Below are positions 43,456 through 50,621 of a stretch of 64,000 nt of DNA, one piece after another. The DNA is from Shimia sp049116215. Its GTDB lineage: Bacteria; Pseudomonadota; Alphaproteobacteria; Rhodobacterales; Rhodobacteraceae. The notes under the pieces are model-generated. The model ran no database searches and was not told the DNA's origin. It saw only the letters and a list, made by a program, of their open reading frames with translations. Made by a program: the position numbers and the translations under genes. Position 1 is the first letter of the stretch, and every line of letters starts with the position of its first letter. The stretch is from the NCBI RefSeq assembly GCF_049116215.1, contig NZ_JAGDZB010000001.1:930001-994000 (forward strand), in the 5' to 3' direction.

Positions 43456-44670
43456 ATGTTCCGTCTGACCGAATACATGCATCAGCTCGCCAACCCGACC
43501 CCGGTGCGCCGCCGCCGTGGCTCTGGGCCGGTCAAGCCGGTGGTGATCTGGAACCTGACCCGCCGCTGCAACTTGAAATGCCGTCACTGCTATACCGTGT
43601 CGGCCGACGTGAAGTTCCCAGGCGAGCTGAGCGAGGCACAGGCGTTTGACACGCTCGAAGACCTCGGCCAATTCCGCGTGCCGGCGATTATCCTGTCCGG
43701 TGGCGAGCCGCTCGACAGCCCTTATCTTTTTCCTCTAGCCAAACGCGCGCGGGAACTGACTCGTGTTCTGGCGCTCTCGACCAATGGCACCAAAATCCAT
43801 GGTGAAACCGCCGATCAGGTGGCCGAGATTGGTTTTGACTACGTCGGCATTTCCATCGACGGCATCGGCGAAACCAATGACTGGTTCCGCGGTGTGGATG
43901 GCGCCTTTGACGACGCTGTGCGTGGTGTGCGGGAGCTCAAGAAGCGCGATGTACGCGTGGGGCTGCGCTTCTGTCTGACCGAAGGCACACAGCATCACCT
44001 GCCTGATCTGCTGAAGCTGTGTGATGACGAAGGGGTCGATAAATTCTACTTGTCCCACCTTGTGTACGCCGGACGTGGTGACAAAAACCGCTGCGAAGAT
44101 GCGCACCATTTGATGACTCGCAAGGGTATGGATCTCCTGCTGGAACGTGCCTGGGAATCGGCCAATGGCGGTCGTGAACTTGATATTGTGACCGGCAACA
44201 ACGACGCTGATGCCGGATACTTCCTGCAGTGGGCCAAAGAGCGGTTTTCAGCAGACTTAGTCTCTAATCTGCGCGATCACCTTGTGGCTTGGGGCGGCAA
44301 TTCTTCCGGCCTCGGCGTCGCCAATATCGACTTCTTGGGCAAGGTGCATCCGGACACTTATTGGTCCGACTACACTGTGGGCAATGTGAAAACGACACCG
44401 TTTTCCGAGCTCTGGACCGGTGAGGACCAGATGCTCGCCACGCTGCGCACCCGCCCCCGTCCGCTTGAAGGCCGCTGTGGTGCCTGTCCAATTAAAGACG
44501 TCTGTGGTGGCAACACCCGCATTCGTGCTTTGCAAGTAACCGGCAACCCCTGGGCCGAAGATCCGGCCTGCTACCTCACCAATGAAGAGATAGGCATCGC
44601 GGATGCCGCGCGTCTCGAAGTCACCCCCTTCCGAGGAAAAAGCCATGACCCGAAACACCAGTTCTTTTAA
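43456..44670 (+). CDS. nirJ: Haem d1 biosynthesis radical SAM protein NirJ
   Basis: 404 residues. It removes propionate side chains from didecarboxysirohaem in the known pathway. The radical SAM cluster cysteines are C38, C42 and C45 (CNLKCRHCYT), with LSGGEPL downstream; a SPASM-like C-terminus has CGACPIKDVCGGN and a later PACYL cysteine for an auxiliary cluster. Its 3' end overlaps nirN by 26 bp. Confidence 0.95.
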   Translation: MFRLTEYMHQLANPTPVRRRRGSGPVKPVVIWNLTRRCNLKCRHCYTVSADVKFPGELSEAQAFDTLEDLGQFRVPAIILSGGEPLDSPYLFPLAKRARELTRVLALSTNGTKIHGETADQVAEIGFDYVGISIDGIGETNDWFRGVDGAFDDAVRGVRELKKRDVRVGLRFCLTEGTQHHLPDLLKLCDDEGVDKFYLSHLVYAGRGDKNRCEDAHHLMTRKGMDLLLERAWESANGGRELDIVTGNNDADAGYFLQWAKERFSADLVSNLRDHLVAWGGNSSGLGVANIDFLGKVHPDTYWSDYTVGNVKTTPFSELWTGEDQMLATLRTRPRPLEGRCGACPIKDVCGGNTRIRALQVTGNPWAEDPACYLTNEEIGIADAARLEVTPFRGKSHDPKHQFF

Positions 44671-46207
44671 AACCGCGCTGCTCGCAACCGTGGTCGCGGG
44701 TTTGCCTTTTACTGCACAGGCCGACCCCGTTGAGGATTACAAAAACCTCTGTGCCGATTGTCACGGTGAAAACCGGCTTGGCGCGCAGGGTCCGGCTCTG
44801 ATCCCGGAAACCCTCAAGCGAATGCGTGGGCCGAAGATTGAAGCGGTGATCCGCGATGGACGTGTGGCCACACAGATGCCGGGGTATTCCGAGGAGTTGG
44901 ACGATGCGGCCATTGCCGAACTGGCTGCTTACCTCAAAACCCCACTGGAGGTGATCCCACCTTGGGGCGACGCAGAGATCATGGCGTCTCGCGTGATGGA
45001 CGAAGACTATGCGCCCGTCGATGGCCCGGTCTGGTCGTCCGATCCGATGAACATCACCCTAGCGGTGGAAACCGGCGATCACCATGTCTCGGTGCTCGAT
45101 GGTGACACTTTTGAGGTGCTCGATCGATTTGAAACGCCGTTTGCCGTACATGGCGGGCCGAAGTTCACGCCCGATGGCAAGTTTGTTTTCATCATGTCGC
45201 GCGACGGCTGGGTGCAGAAGTATGACATCTACGCATTGAAGCAGGTCGGCCGCGTACGTGCGGGCCTGAACAGCCGCAACATCGCCATGTCCGGTGACGG
45301 CAAATGGCTGGCGGTGGCGAATTACCTGCCCAACACGCTGACCATTCTCTCGACCGAAGACCTCTCCGTCGCCGAGGTGCATGACGTTGTCGGCAAAGAC
45401 GGCACGCCAAGTCGGATTGCTGCTGTTTATCAAGCGCCGCCACGGGAAAGCTTTGTCCTCGCGCTCAAAGATGTGCCGGAAATCTGGGAAGTCAGCTATT
45501 CCAAATACCCGGACCTGAACATCTTTGCTGGTGGTTTGGCACATGACTACCGCATCGAAGGCCCGGTGCCGCAGGACACCGACTTCCCCGTGCGCAAGAT
45601 CAGCACGCCGGATTACATGGACGACTTCTTTTTTGATCAATCTTACGAATACGTCATGGGCGCCTCACGCAAAGGTGAGGGCGGTCTGGTGATGGATCTG
45701 GTGATTGGACAGAAAGAGGCCGATCTCGACCTGCCCGGCATGCCGCACCTTGGCTCTGGCATCACCTGGGACTGGAACGGCACCACCGTGATGGCCACGC
45801 CGCATCTCAAAGATGGCATGGTATCGGTGATCGACATGGAAAGCTGGCAGACCGTGAAGAAAATCAAGACCGAAGGTCCAGGCTTCTTTATGCGGTCTCA
45901 CAAAAACTCGCCCTACGTTTGGGTCGATGTGTTCTTTGGCCCCAACAAGGACAAGATGCACGTAATCGACAAGCAGACTTTGGAAATCGTGAAAACCCTG
46001 CGGCCAGAACCAGATGCCACCGTGGCGCACGTCGAGTTCACCAAAGATGGCAGCTACGCGCTGGTGTCGATCTGGGAGAACGACGGCGCGGTGATCGTCT
46101 ATGACGCCAAGACGCTTGAGGAGATCAAACGTCTGCCGATGAACAAGCCCTCCGGCAAATACAACGTCTGGAACAAGATCACCTTCGAAGAAGGCACAAG
46201 TCACTAA
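44645..46207 (+). CDS. nirN: Cytochrome cd1-like dehydrogenase NirN
   Basis: Periplasmic homologue of NirS that converts dihydro-haem d1 to haem d1 and hands it over. 520 residues: signal peptide (to FTAQA, about residue 26), a c-type domain with C36-H40 (CADCH) and a d1 propeller (GDHHVSVLDGDTFEVL, VHGGPKFTPDGKFVF, HVEFTKDGSYALVS). ATG 44645 lies inside the nirJ end. Last classical gene of the d1 run. Confidence 0.95.
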   Translation: MTRNTSSFKTALLATVVAGLPFTAQADPVEDYKNLCADCHGENRLGAQGPALIPETLKRMRGPKIEAVIRDGRVATQMPGYSEELDDAAIAELAAYLKTPLEVIPPWGDAEIMASRVMDEDYAPVDGPVWSSDPMNITLAVETGDHHVSVLDGDTFEVLDRFETPFAVHGGPKFTPDGKFVFIMSRDGWVQKYDIYALKQVGRVRAGLNSRNIAMSGDGKWLAVANYLPNTLTILSTEDLSVAEVHDVVGKDGTPSRIAAVYQAPPRESFVLALKDVPEIWEVSYSKYPDLNIFAGGLAHDYRIEGPVPQDTDFPVRKISTPDYMDDFFFDQSYEYVMGASRKGEGGLVMDLVIGQKEADLDLPGMPHLGSGITWDWNGTTVMATPHLKDGMVSVIDMESWQTVKKIKTEGPGFFMRSHKNSPYVWVDVFFGPNKDKMHVIDKQTLEIVKTLRPEPDATVAHVEFTKDGSYALVSIWENDGAVIVYDAKTLEEIKRLPMNKPSGKYNVWNKITFEEGTSH

Positions 46208-46229
46208 GCCAGCTCGAAAGGAGCCCGCT

Positions 46230-46940
46230 ATGTCACAGCTTGACGCGCTTATAGTTGCACACGGCCAACCCTCTTTTCCTGAGGAGGCAGAGATTGCGCT
46301 TGAGGCATTTTTGGCCGGGTTAGAGCCTCATTTCTCGTGTTCTTCAGTTGGCACGGCCACCCTGGCCGCGCCAGGTAAGTTGGAAGAAAAACTGGCGCAG
46401 TTGCGGCCAGACGGTGTGATCTATCCATTGTTCATGACGGATGGTTGGTTTGTAAAAACCACCCTTGCCAAACGTCTGGGGCATGCATCGGTGACGATGA
46501 TGCCCCCATTTGGCATGACGGAAGGATTGGCTGTGCGCACGGCCGAAGCCATCAAGTCCGCATGTGGGTTTGGCAAAGGTCCACTTTTGGTGGTGGCGCA
46601 TGGATCTGCCAGTGGGCGCATTGCGCCGGCCCAGGTGCCGCAGGAGTTCACCCGTCAGCTCCAGGACGCGTTGGGCGGATATCCCGTGCAGCTTGGTTTC
46701 ATCGAGCAGGAACCACTTCTCACGGATGTGGCGCAAGCGACGCCGGATGCGGCTATGTGTTTGCCGTTCTTTGCCATGGAAGGGGAGCACGTGCGCAAGG
46801 ATGTGCGCAAGGCGCTTGACACCGCTGGGTTCACCGGAGATCTGCTGCCCAGTATTAGCTACTTGCCGGGGATGAAAAAAACAATATCAGAGTCTATTCG
46901 GGCAGAAGTTGCCATTCTTGATGCCAAAAACGCGGCGTAA
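46230..46940 (+). CDS. CbiX/SirB-like chelatase family protein
   Basis: 236 residues. IVAHGQPSFPEE with H11 opens the first half and VVAHGSASGRIAP the second, the paired histidine motifs of the CbiX/CbiK/ferrochelatase class, so it is a two-domain form. A good ribosome site (AAGGAG) lies 22 bp after nirN, suggesting co-transcription. A chelatase here could insert iron into sirohydrochlorin to supply sirohaem for haem d1, a step that no other gene of the cluster provides. The metal is inferred. Confidence 0.82.
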   Translation: MSQLDALIVAHGQPSFPEEAEIALEAFLAGLEPHFSCSSVGTATLAAPGKLEEKLAQLRPDGVIYPLFMTDGWFVKTTLAKRLGHASVTMMPPFGMTEGLAVRTAEAIKSACGFGKGPLLVVAHGSASGRIAPAQVPQEFTRQLQDALGGYPVQLGFIEQEPLLTDVAQATPDAAMCLPFFAMEGEHVRKDVRKALDTAGFTGDLLPSISYLPGMKKTISESIRAEVAILDAKNAA

Positions 46941-46942
46941 GA

Positions 46943-47446
46943 TCAGCCGCGTACAAACCTCAAAATGGCGTCGGGATCGGCGGGAAGCGCTTCTGCCAGA
47001 TCCCCTACAAAGGCGTCAAACCCCTTGCGCGTGGCTTCACCTGCCCCCAATCCGACCAGCACCGGAATGCCTTTCTCCAAAGCATCGGCGATGGCGTGGC
47101 GAAAGCCGCGCCCCTCGGCCTCTTCGGGACCAAATTTGTTCAGCAAGAAAGCATCCGCCTTCAAACCACCGGTTTGATCCACAGCGGCGACCGCTTCGGC
47201 AATCGCCTCTGGATTCAGCCGACAGCCCTGGGATTCTTTACCCAGCGACTGCGTAATCCGAATGGTGCGCCCATCCGACAGCACCCGCACGTCCGTATCA
47301 CAATGGTGGCTGCCCTCCGGTTGTTCTTGCAGCACCTTCACAATGCCATTGAGGCGGAATCCCTCCGCCTCCAAAGTGGCAGCTGCTTCAGAGATCAGCC
47401 GATCAGTTTCCCCGCGGCCCTCTGCCGACACAAAGCCAATACGCAT
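46943..47446 (-). CDS. DUF2478-like NTPase-fold protein
   Basis: 167 residues. RIGFVSAEGRGETDRLISEA at the start occupies the place of a P-loop but lacks the GK[ST] lysine; GIVKVLQEQ and DAFLLNKFGPEEAEGRG follow the pattern of the DUF2478 family, often seen near molybdate transport or anaerobic metabolism genes. Function unknown. ATG 47446 has GAGGGAA upstream, 20 bp after hemA in the same direction, so it is likely controlled with hemA. Confidence 0.7.
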   Translation of the reverse strand: MRIGFVSAEGRGETDRLISEAAATLEAEGFRLNGIVKVLQEQPEGSHHCDTDVRVLSDGRTIRITQSLGKESQGCRLNPEAIAEAVAAVDQTGGLKADAFLLNKFGPEEAEGRGFRHAIADALEKGIPVLVGLGAGEATRKGFDAFVGDLAEALPADPDAILRFVRG

Positions 47447-47466
47447 CGCTTTCCCTCAATTAGTCT

Positions 47467-48690
47467 CTATTGTGCCGCCATTGGCACGCGCGCAACTTCA
47501 CATTGGCTCCACAATGCCTCCAGCGCTTGCAGCAAGTGCTCAATGTCCGCATCAGAGTGGACCGGCGATGGAGTGATGCGCAGCCGCTCGGTGCCTTTGG
47601 GCACGGTGGGGTAGTTGATTGGCTGAATGTAAACGCCATAGTCGCGCATCAACGTGTCGGAGATAAACTTACATTTCACCGGGTCGCCCACCATCACAGG
47701 GATGATGTGGGAGGGGTTTGGGATATGCGGAATGCCAAGAGTGTCCAAACCCGCACGCACCTTAGCCACGCGTTCTTTTTGGCTGTCTCGCTCTACGTTT
47801 GAGGCTTTCAGGTGCTGCACCGAGGCACGCGCCCCGGCGGCTACAGCAGGGGGCAGGGCGGTGGTGAAGATAAACCCGCTGGCAAAGCTGCGCACAAAGT
47901 CGCAGAGCTCTGCAGAGGCTGCGATATAGCCGCCGACAACGCCGTAGGCTTTGCCTAAGGTGCCTTCGATCACGGTCAACCGGTCCATCAAGCCTTCGCG
48001 CTCGGCAATTCCGCCGCCGCGTGGCCCGTAAAGACCCACTGCATGCACCTCATCAAGATAGGTCATGGCGCCGTATTTGTCCGCCAGATCGCAGATTTCC
48101 TTGATCGGTGCGATATCACCGTCCATGGAATAAACACTTTCAAAAGCAATCAGCTTTGGCGCGTCCGGATCCGCGGTGGCCAATTTGGCCTCAAGGTCGT
48201 CCAGATCATTGTGTTTCCAGATCACCCGCGCCGCTTTGGAGTGGCGGATGCCTTCAATCATCGAGGCATGATTAAGCGCGTCGGAAAACACGATACAGCC
48301 CGGAACTTGGCTCGCCAAAGTGCCCAATGCGGCCCAGTTAGAAACATATCCGGAGGTGAATAGCAGAGCGGCTTCTTTCCCATGCAAATCCGCCAGCTCT
48401 GCCTCCAGGAGTACGTGTTCATGCGTGGTGCCCGAGATATTGCGTGTGCCGCCTGCGCCTGCACCCACCGTGTCCAGCGCGGTGTGCATAGCGGCCAGAA
48501 CGTCAGGGTTTTGCCCCATGCCAAGGTAGTCATTGGAGCACCAGATGGTGACTTCGCCACTGCTGTCTTCCCCAGTGTGATTGGCGCGCGGGAAGCTGCC
48601 CCGTTTACGGGCAAGGTCAGCAAACACACGATAGTTGCCATCGTCCCGCAGAGCATCAAGACGGGTTGTGAAATATGCCTGGTAGTCCAT
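47467..48690 (-). CDS. hemA: 5-aminolevulinate synthase
   Basis: PLP enzyme condensing glycine and succinyl-CoA to aminolevulinate, the first tetrapyrrole precursor (C4 pathway of alphaproteobacteria). 407 residues; PLP lysine K247 in IEGTLGKAYGVVGG, DEVHAVGLYG before it. The start MDYQAYF at 48690 has GGAGG 8 bp upstream; the frame to 48765 runs through the FNR box. It may be a second copy devoted to haem d1 and cytochrome demand under low oxygen. Confidence 0.95.
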   Translation of the reverse strand: MDYQAYFTTRLDALRDDGNYRVFADLARKRGSFPRANHTGEDSSGEVTIWCSNDYLGMGQNPDVLAAMHTALDTVGAGAGGTRNISGTTHEHVLLEAELADLHGKEAALLFTSGYVSNWAALGTLASQVPGCIVFSDALNHASMIEGIRHSKAARVIWKHNDLDDLEAKLATADPDAPKLIAFESVYSMDGDIAPIKEICDLADKYGAMTYLDEVHAVGLYGPRGGGIAEREGLMDRLTVIEGTLGKAYGVVGGYIAASAELCDFVRSFASGFIFTTALPPAVAAGARASVQHLKASNVERDSQKERVAKVRAGLDTLGIPHIPNPSHIIPVMVGDPVKCKFISDTLMRDYGVYIQPINYPTVPKGTERLRITPSPVHSDADIEHLLQALEALWSQCEVARVPMAAQ

Positions 48691-48751
48691 CGGACATCCT
48701 CCGGTAGAGTCTGGGTTGCCCTCTTTAAAACGCATCCCGTCGGCCTTTCGC

Positions 48752-48765
48752 ATGACCTTTGTCAA
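48752..48765. promoter_or_regulatory. FNR/NNR box of hemA
   Basis: On the minus strand TTGACAAAGGTCAT, one mismatch (last base) from TTGAC-N4-GTCAA. Its centre is 68.5 bp before the hemA ATG, the same distance as at nirS. FNR control of hemA is known in Rhodobacter. Confidence 0.75.
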
Positions 48766-49169
48766 GCGGGATCCATTTTGTTTGGGTGCTCACATGTAAC
48801 GACTTGAAAGGGTAGAAAGACCAACCGCCTGCTGCCCGGTCAAGAGACAGCGTTCGGCCCCGACATGTATGAAAACTCGATACATCAAGGCGGTTGGCCT
48901 GTGGGCGAAACACGCCCGGGCGTGATGCTTGCCGCCTCTGGCCTCACCCAAGAACAGAGGCAACACATTCACTGAGGCCGAATTCTTTGGCAGGGACAAG
49001 GGGACGCGAATACCCTTGCCGGGTGAACCTGTGCCTGTTGTGACACGGCCGCGAGTCGGCGCACTTAACAACGGTCAAGACATTCAAAAAATCTCTCCTA
49101 AAGCCTTAAAAATATGGGGAAATGATGCCTGTGACATGCAGCTATTTTTCATGGAGTGCAGCCCCCAAG
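48766..49169. other. Gene-poor region with inverted repeats upstream of hemA
   Basis: About 400 bp without a convincing gene. CCAACCGCCT (48821-48830) and AGGCGGTTGG (48888-48897) are perfect 10-bp arms; inside them ATGTAT (48865-48870) pairs with ATACAT (48880-48885). A separate 14-bp perfect palindrome CACGCCCGGGCGTG lies at 48911-48924. The nested arms could form a structured RNA, either a small RNA or a long hemA leader. An AT-rich stretch at 49078-49120 shows nothing further. Confidence 0.5.
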
Positions 49170-49205
49170 AAAAGCAAAACACCAAACCCGAGGGTGGGTC
49201 TGGTG
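49170..49205 (-). terminator. Rho-independent terminator after the small membrane pair
   Basis: CACCAAACCC pairs with GGGTCTGGTG (one mismatch, 6-nt loop); on the minus strand it is followed by TTTTGCTTTTC. It ends leftward transcription from the two small membrane-protein genes. Confidence 0.85.
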
Positions 49206-49272
49206 TCTGCTGGGTCGTGGCCTATCCGGGGGAGGGAGGGGCGGCTGAATGGGTCAGCCTAAGGTGGCCACG

Positions 49273-49548
49273 TCAGGGTCGGGTTTCGGAGTCTTTGTCT
49301 GCGGCGTCTTCCGCCTCATCAATCAGCCCGCGGATCCAGCGACCGGAGATCCAGGCAAAAGGAATGCCCAGCACAATGCCGCCGTAGATCGCTTGTTTGG
49401 TGGAGATCGCCTCAATGCCGATGGCCTGCAGCATCAGAAACAGGAAAAACAGGTTCACATAGGCGGCCCCCGCGGCAAACGGGTACATCACCAGGGACAC
49501 TGCCCATACGGGCCATCTGCCGTCTCTATGCTGCGCCATGATGCTCAT
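49273..49548 (-). CDS. Small two-helix membrane protein
   Basis: 91 residues with two hydrophobic segments (about 14-40 and 50-67) and an acidic C-terminal tail (IDEAEDAADKDSE). No family name is certain. Start ATG 49548 overlaps the upstream small gene stop as ATGA. It lies directly after norF behind its own FNR/NNR box, so it is presumably made with the nitric oxide reductase and may help its assembly; this is inferred from position only. Confidence 0.75.
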   Translation of the reverse strand: MSIMAQHRDGRWPVWAVSLVMYPFAAGAAYVNLFFLFLMLQAIGIEAISTKQAIYGGIVLGIPFAWISGRWIRGLIDEAEDAADKDSETRP

Positions 49549-49748
49549 TTCTTGCGGAAGACCGATCGTTGCACGGCATAGAGGGCGAGGACCATGGCGA
49601 TGACAGCGCCGGCCAGCCAAAGCGTGGCACCGCCAACCGCGTGGGAGTGGCCGTCAATGACAGCTTCACGCAGCGGCGTGTGATCGTGGTGGGCGAAGGC
49701 GGGTGAGGCCAAGACCCCAGCCAATACGGCCAGAGGGAACCTGTTCAT
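49545..49748 (-). CDS. Small histidine-rich exported membrane protein
   Basis: 67 residues: signal-like segment (MNRFPLAVLAGVLASPAFA), a short periplasmic stretch with HHDHTPLREAVIDGHSHAVG, then one membrane helix ending in a basic tail (RSVFRKK). Five histidines in the exposed part could bind a metal. ATG 49748 has AGGAGTC upstream and an FNR/NNR box centred 63.5 bp before it. Coupled to the following small gene by 4 bp. Family not recognised with certainty. Confidence 0.78.
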   Translation of the reverse strand: MNRFPLAVLAGVLASPAFAHHDHTPLREAVIDGHSHAVGGATLWLAGAVIAMVLALYAVQRSVFRKK

Positions 49749-49804
49749 AAGACGACTCCTGTTATGTTCTGGGGGCACTTTACCGACTCGGCAGGGGGCT
49801 TTGT

Positions 49805-49818
49805 TTGACCATGGTCAA
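49805..49818. promoter_or_regulatory. FNR/NNR box of the small membrane pair
   Basis: Perfect palindrome TTGACCATGGTCAA (TTGAC-N4-GTCAA), located 7 bp past the norF stop and centred 63.5 bp before the ATG at 49748. It gives the two small genes their own low-oxygen or NO-induced promoter. Confidence 0.88.
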
Positions 49819-49824
49819 GCCGGA

Positions 49825-50085
49825 TCACATTCCAAACGGGAGCGCATAAAGCATCAGAGCCAGACCAAGAAACCCAATCAGGATCATTGTAAAGCCACGC
49901 TGAAATGTCGGCGCATCGCGCAGGCCAAGATAGTCGGACAAAATCACCCGCGACTTCACACCAGCCAGACCCAGCACAGCTGCCACAAAAATTGGGCCTG
50001 CCTCCGGTAGGACGCCGGCAAACACGGTGGTCGCAAAAGATAAGGCCATCAAAAGCAGCCAGGCGCGGGTCAGGACTGTGGTCAT
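49825..50085 (-). CDS. norF: Nitric oxide reductase accessory protein NorF
   Basis: 86-residue membrane protein with three hydrophobic segments (about 7-25, 30-50, 63-83) resembling cytochrome oxidase subunit IV; DYLGLRDAPTFQRGF lies between helices two and three. NorF and NorE are known to support full NO reductase activity. ATG 50085 overlaps the last base of the norE stop. Last gene of norCBQDEF. Confidence 0.85.
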   Translation of the reverse strand: MTTVLTRAWLLLMALSFATTVFAGVLPEAGPIFVAAVLGLAGVKSRVILSDYLGLRDAPTFQRGFTMILIGFLGLALMLYALPFGM

Positions 50086-50621
50086 CAATGCACCAGATAG
50101 ATAATGGGAAAGAGCAGTATCCAGATCAGATCCACCATGTGCCAAAAGGCAGTGCCCGCTTCCATGTTGCGGGGCGTGTTCCAGCGCATCAGCAGGCCAA
50201 AGATCACCAAACCGGCTACCACATGCAGCGCGTGAAACCCTGTGAGCAGGTAGTAGAAAGTGAAGAAGTCGCTGGTCTCAATACCAATGCCCAAACGGGC
50301 TTTTTCTGCGTATTCGAGCCACTTTACGACCAGAAACACCATGCCAAAAACAATGGCACCAGTGAGCCAGAGGCGCATGTGTCGGGTGGAATGCACCGCT
50401 CGCGCCGCGCAGTATCCGCTTGTCACCAACACAATGGTATTGGCGGCTCCGGCCACGCGGTTGAGCTGCGCCTGATCAGCGGCAAAGCCAACCGGATCCA
50501 TCGCCCGCATGCCGAGGAAGGCCAAAAAACCTGCACCAAACACCAACAGTTCGGACACAATCAGCACCCAGATCATCAGATCCCCCGGCAGCTCGTCCAG
50601 CACAGAGGTTTGATCACTCAT
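50085..50621 (-). CDS. norE: Nitric oxide reductase accessory protein NorE
   Basis: 178-residue membrane protein of the cytochrome c oxidase subunit III family with five hydrophobic segments: GDLMIWVLIVSELLVFG at the start, LTGFHALHVVAGLV and WHMVDLIWILLFPIIYL at the end, the subunit III histidine pattern. ATG 50621 overlaps the norD stop as ATGA, and norF starts on its last base. Confidence 0.92.
   Translation of the reverse strand: MSDQTSVLDELPGDLMIWVLIVSELLVFGAGFLAFLGMRAMDPVGFAADQAQLNRVAGAANTIVLVTSGYCAARAVHSTRHMRLWLTGAIVFGMVFLVVKWLEYAEKARLGIGIETSDFFTFYYLLTGFHALHVVAGLVIFGLLMRWNTPRNMEAGTAFWHMVDLIWILLFPIIYLVH

Noticed and set aside
48766..49169. Cobalamin or other known riboswitch upstream of hemA
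   Set aside because: The B12-box and other conserved riboswitch segments could not be found on either strand; only unassigned inverted repeats are visible.
48929..49387. Possible 152-codon gene on the plus strand in the gap upstream of hemA
   Set aside because: No ribosome-binding site, runs through a minus-strand terminator and into the opposite membrane-protein gene, and has no family resemblance.
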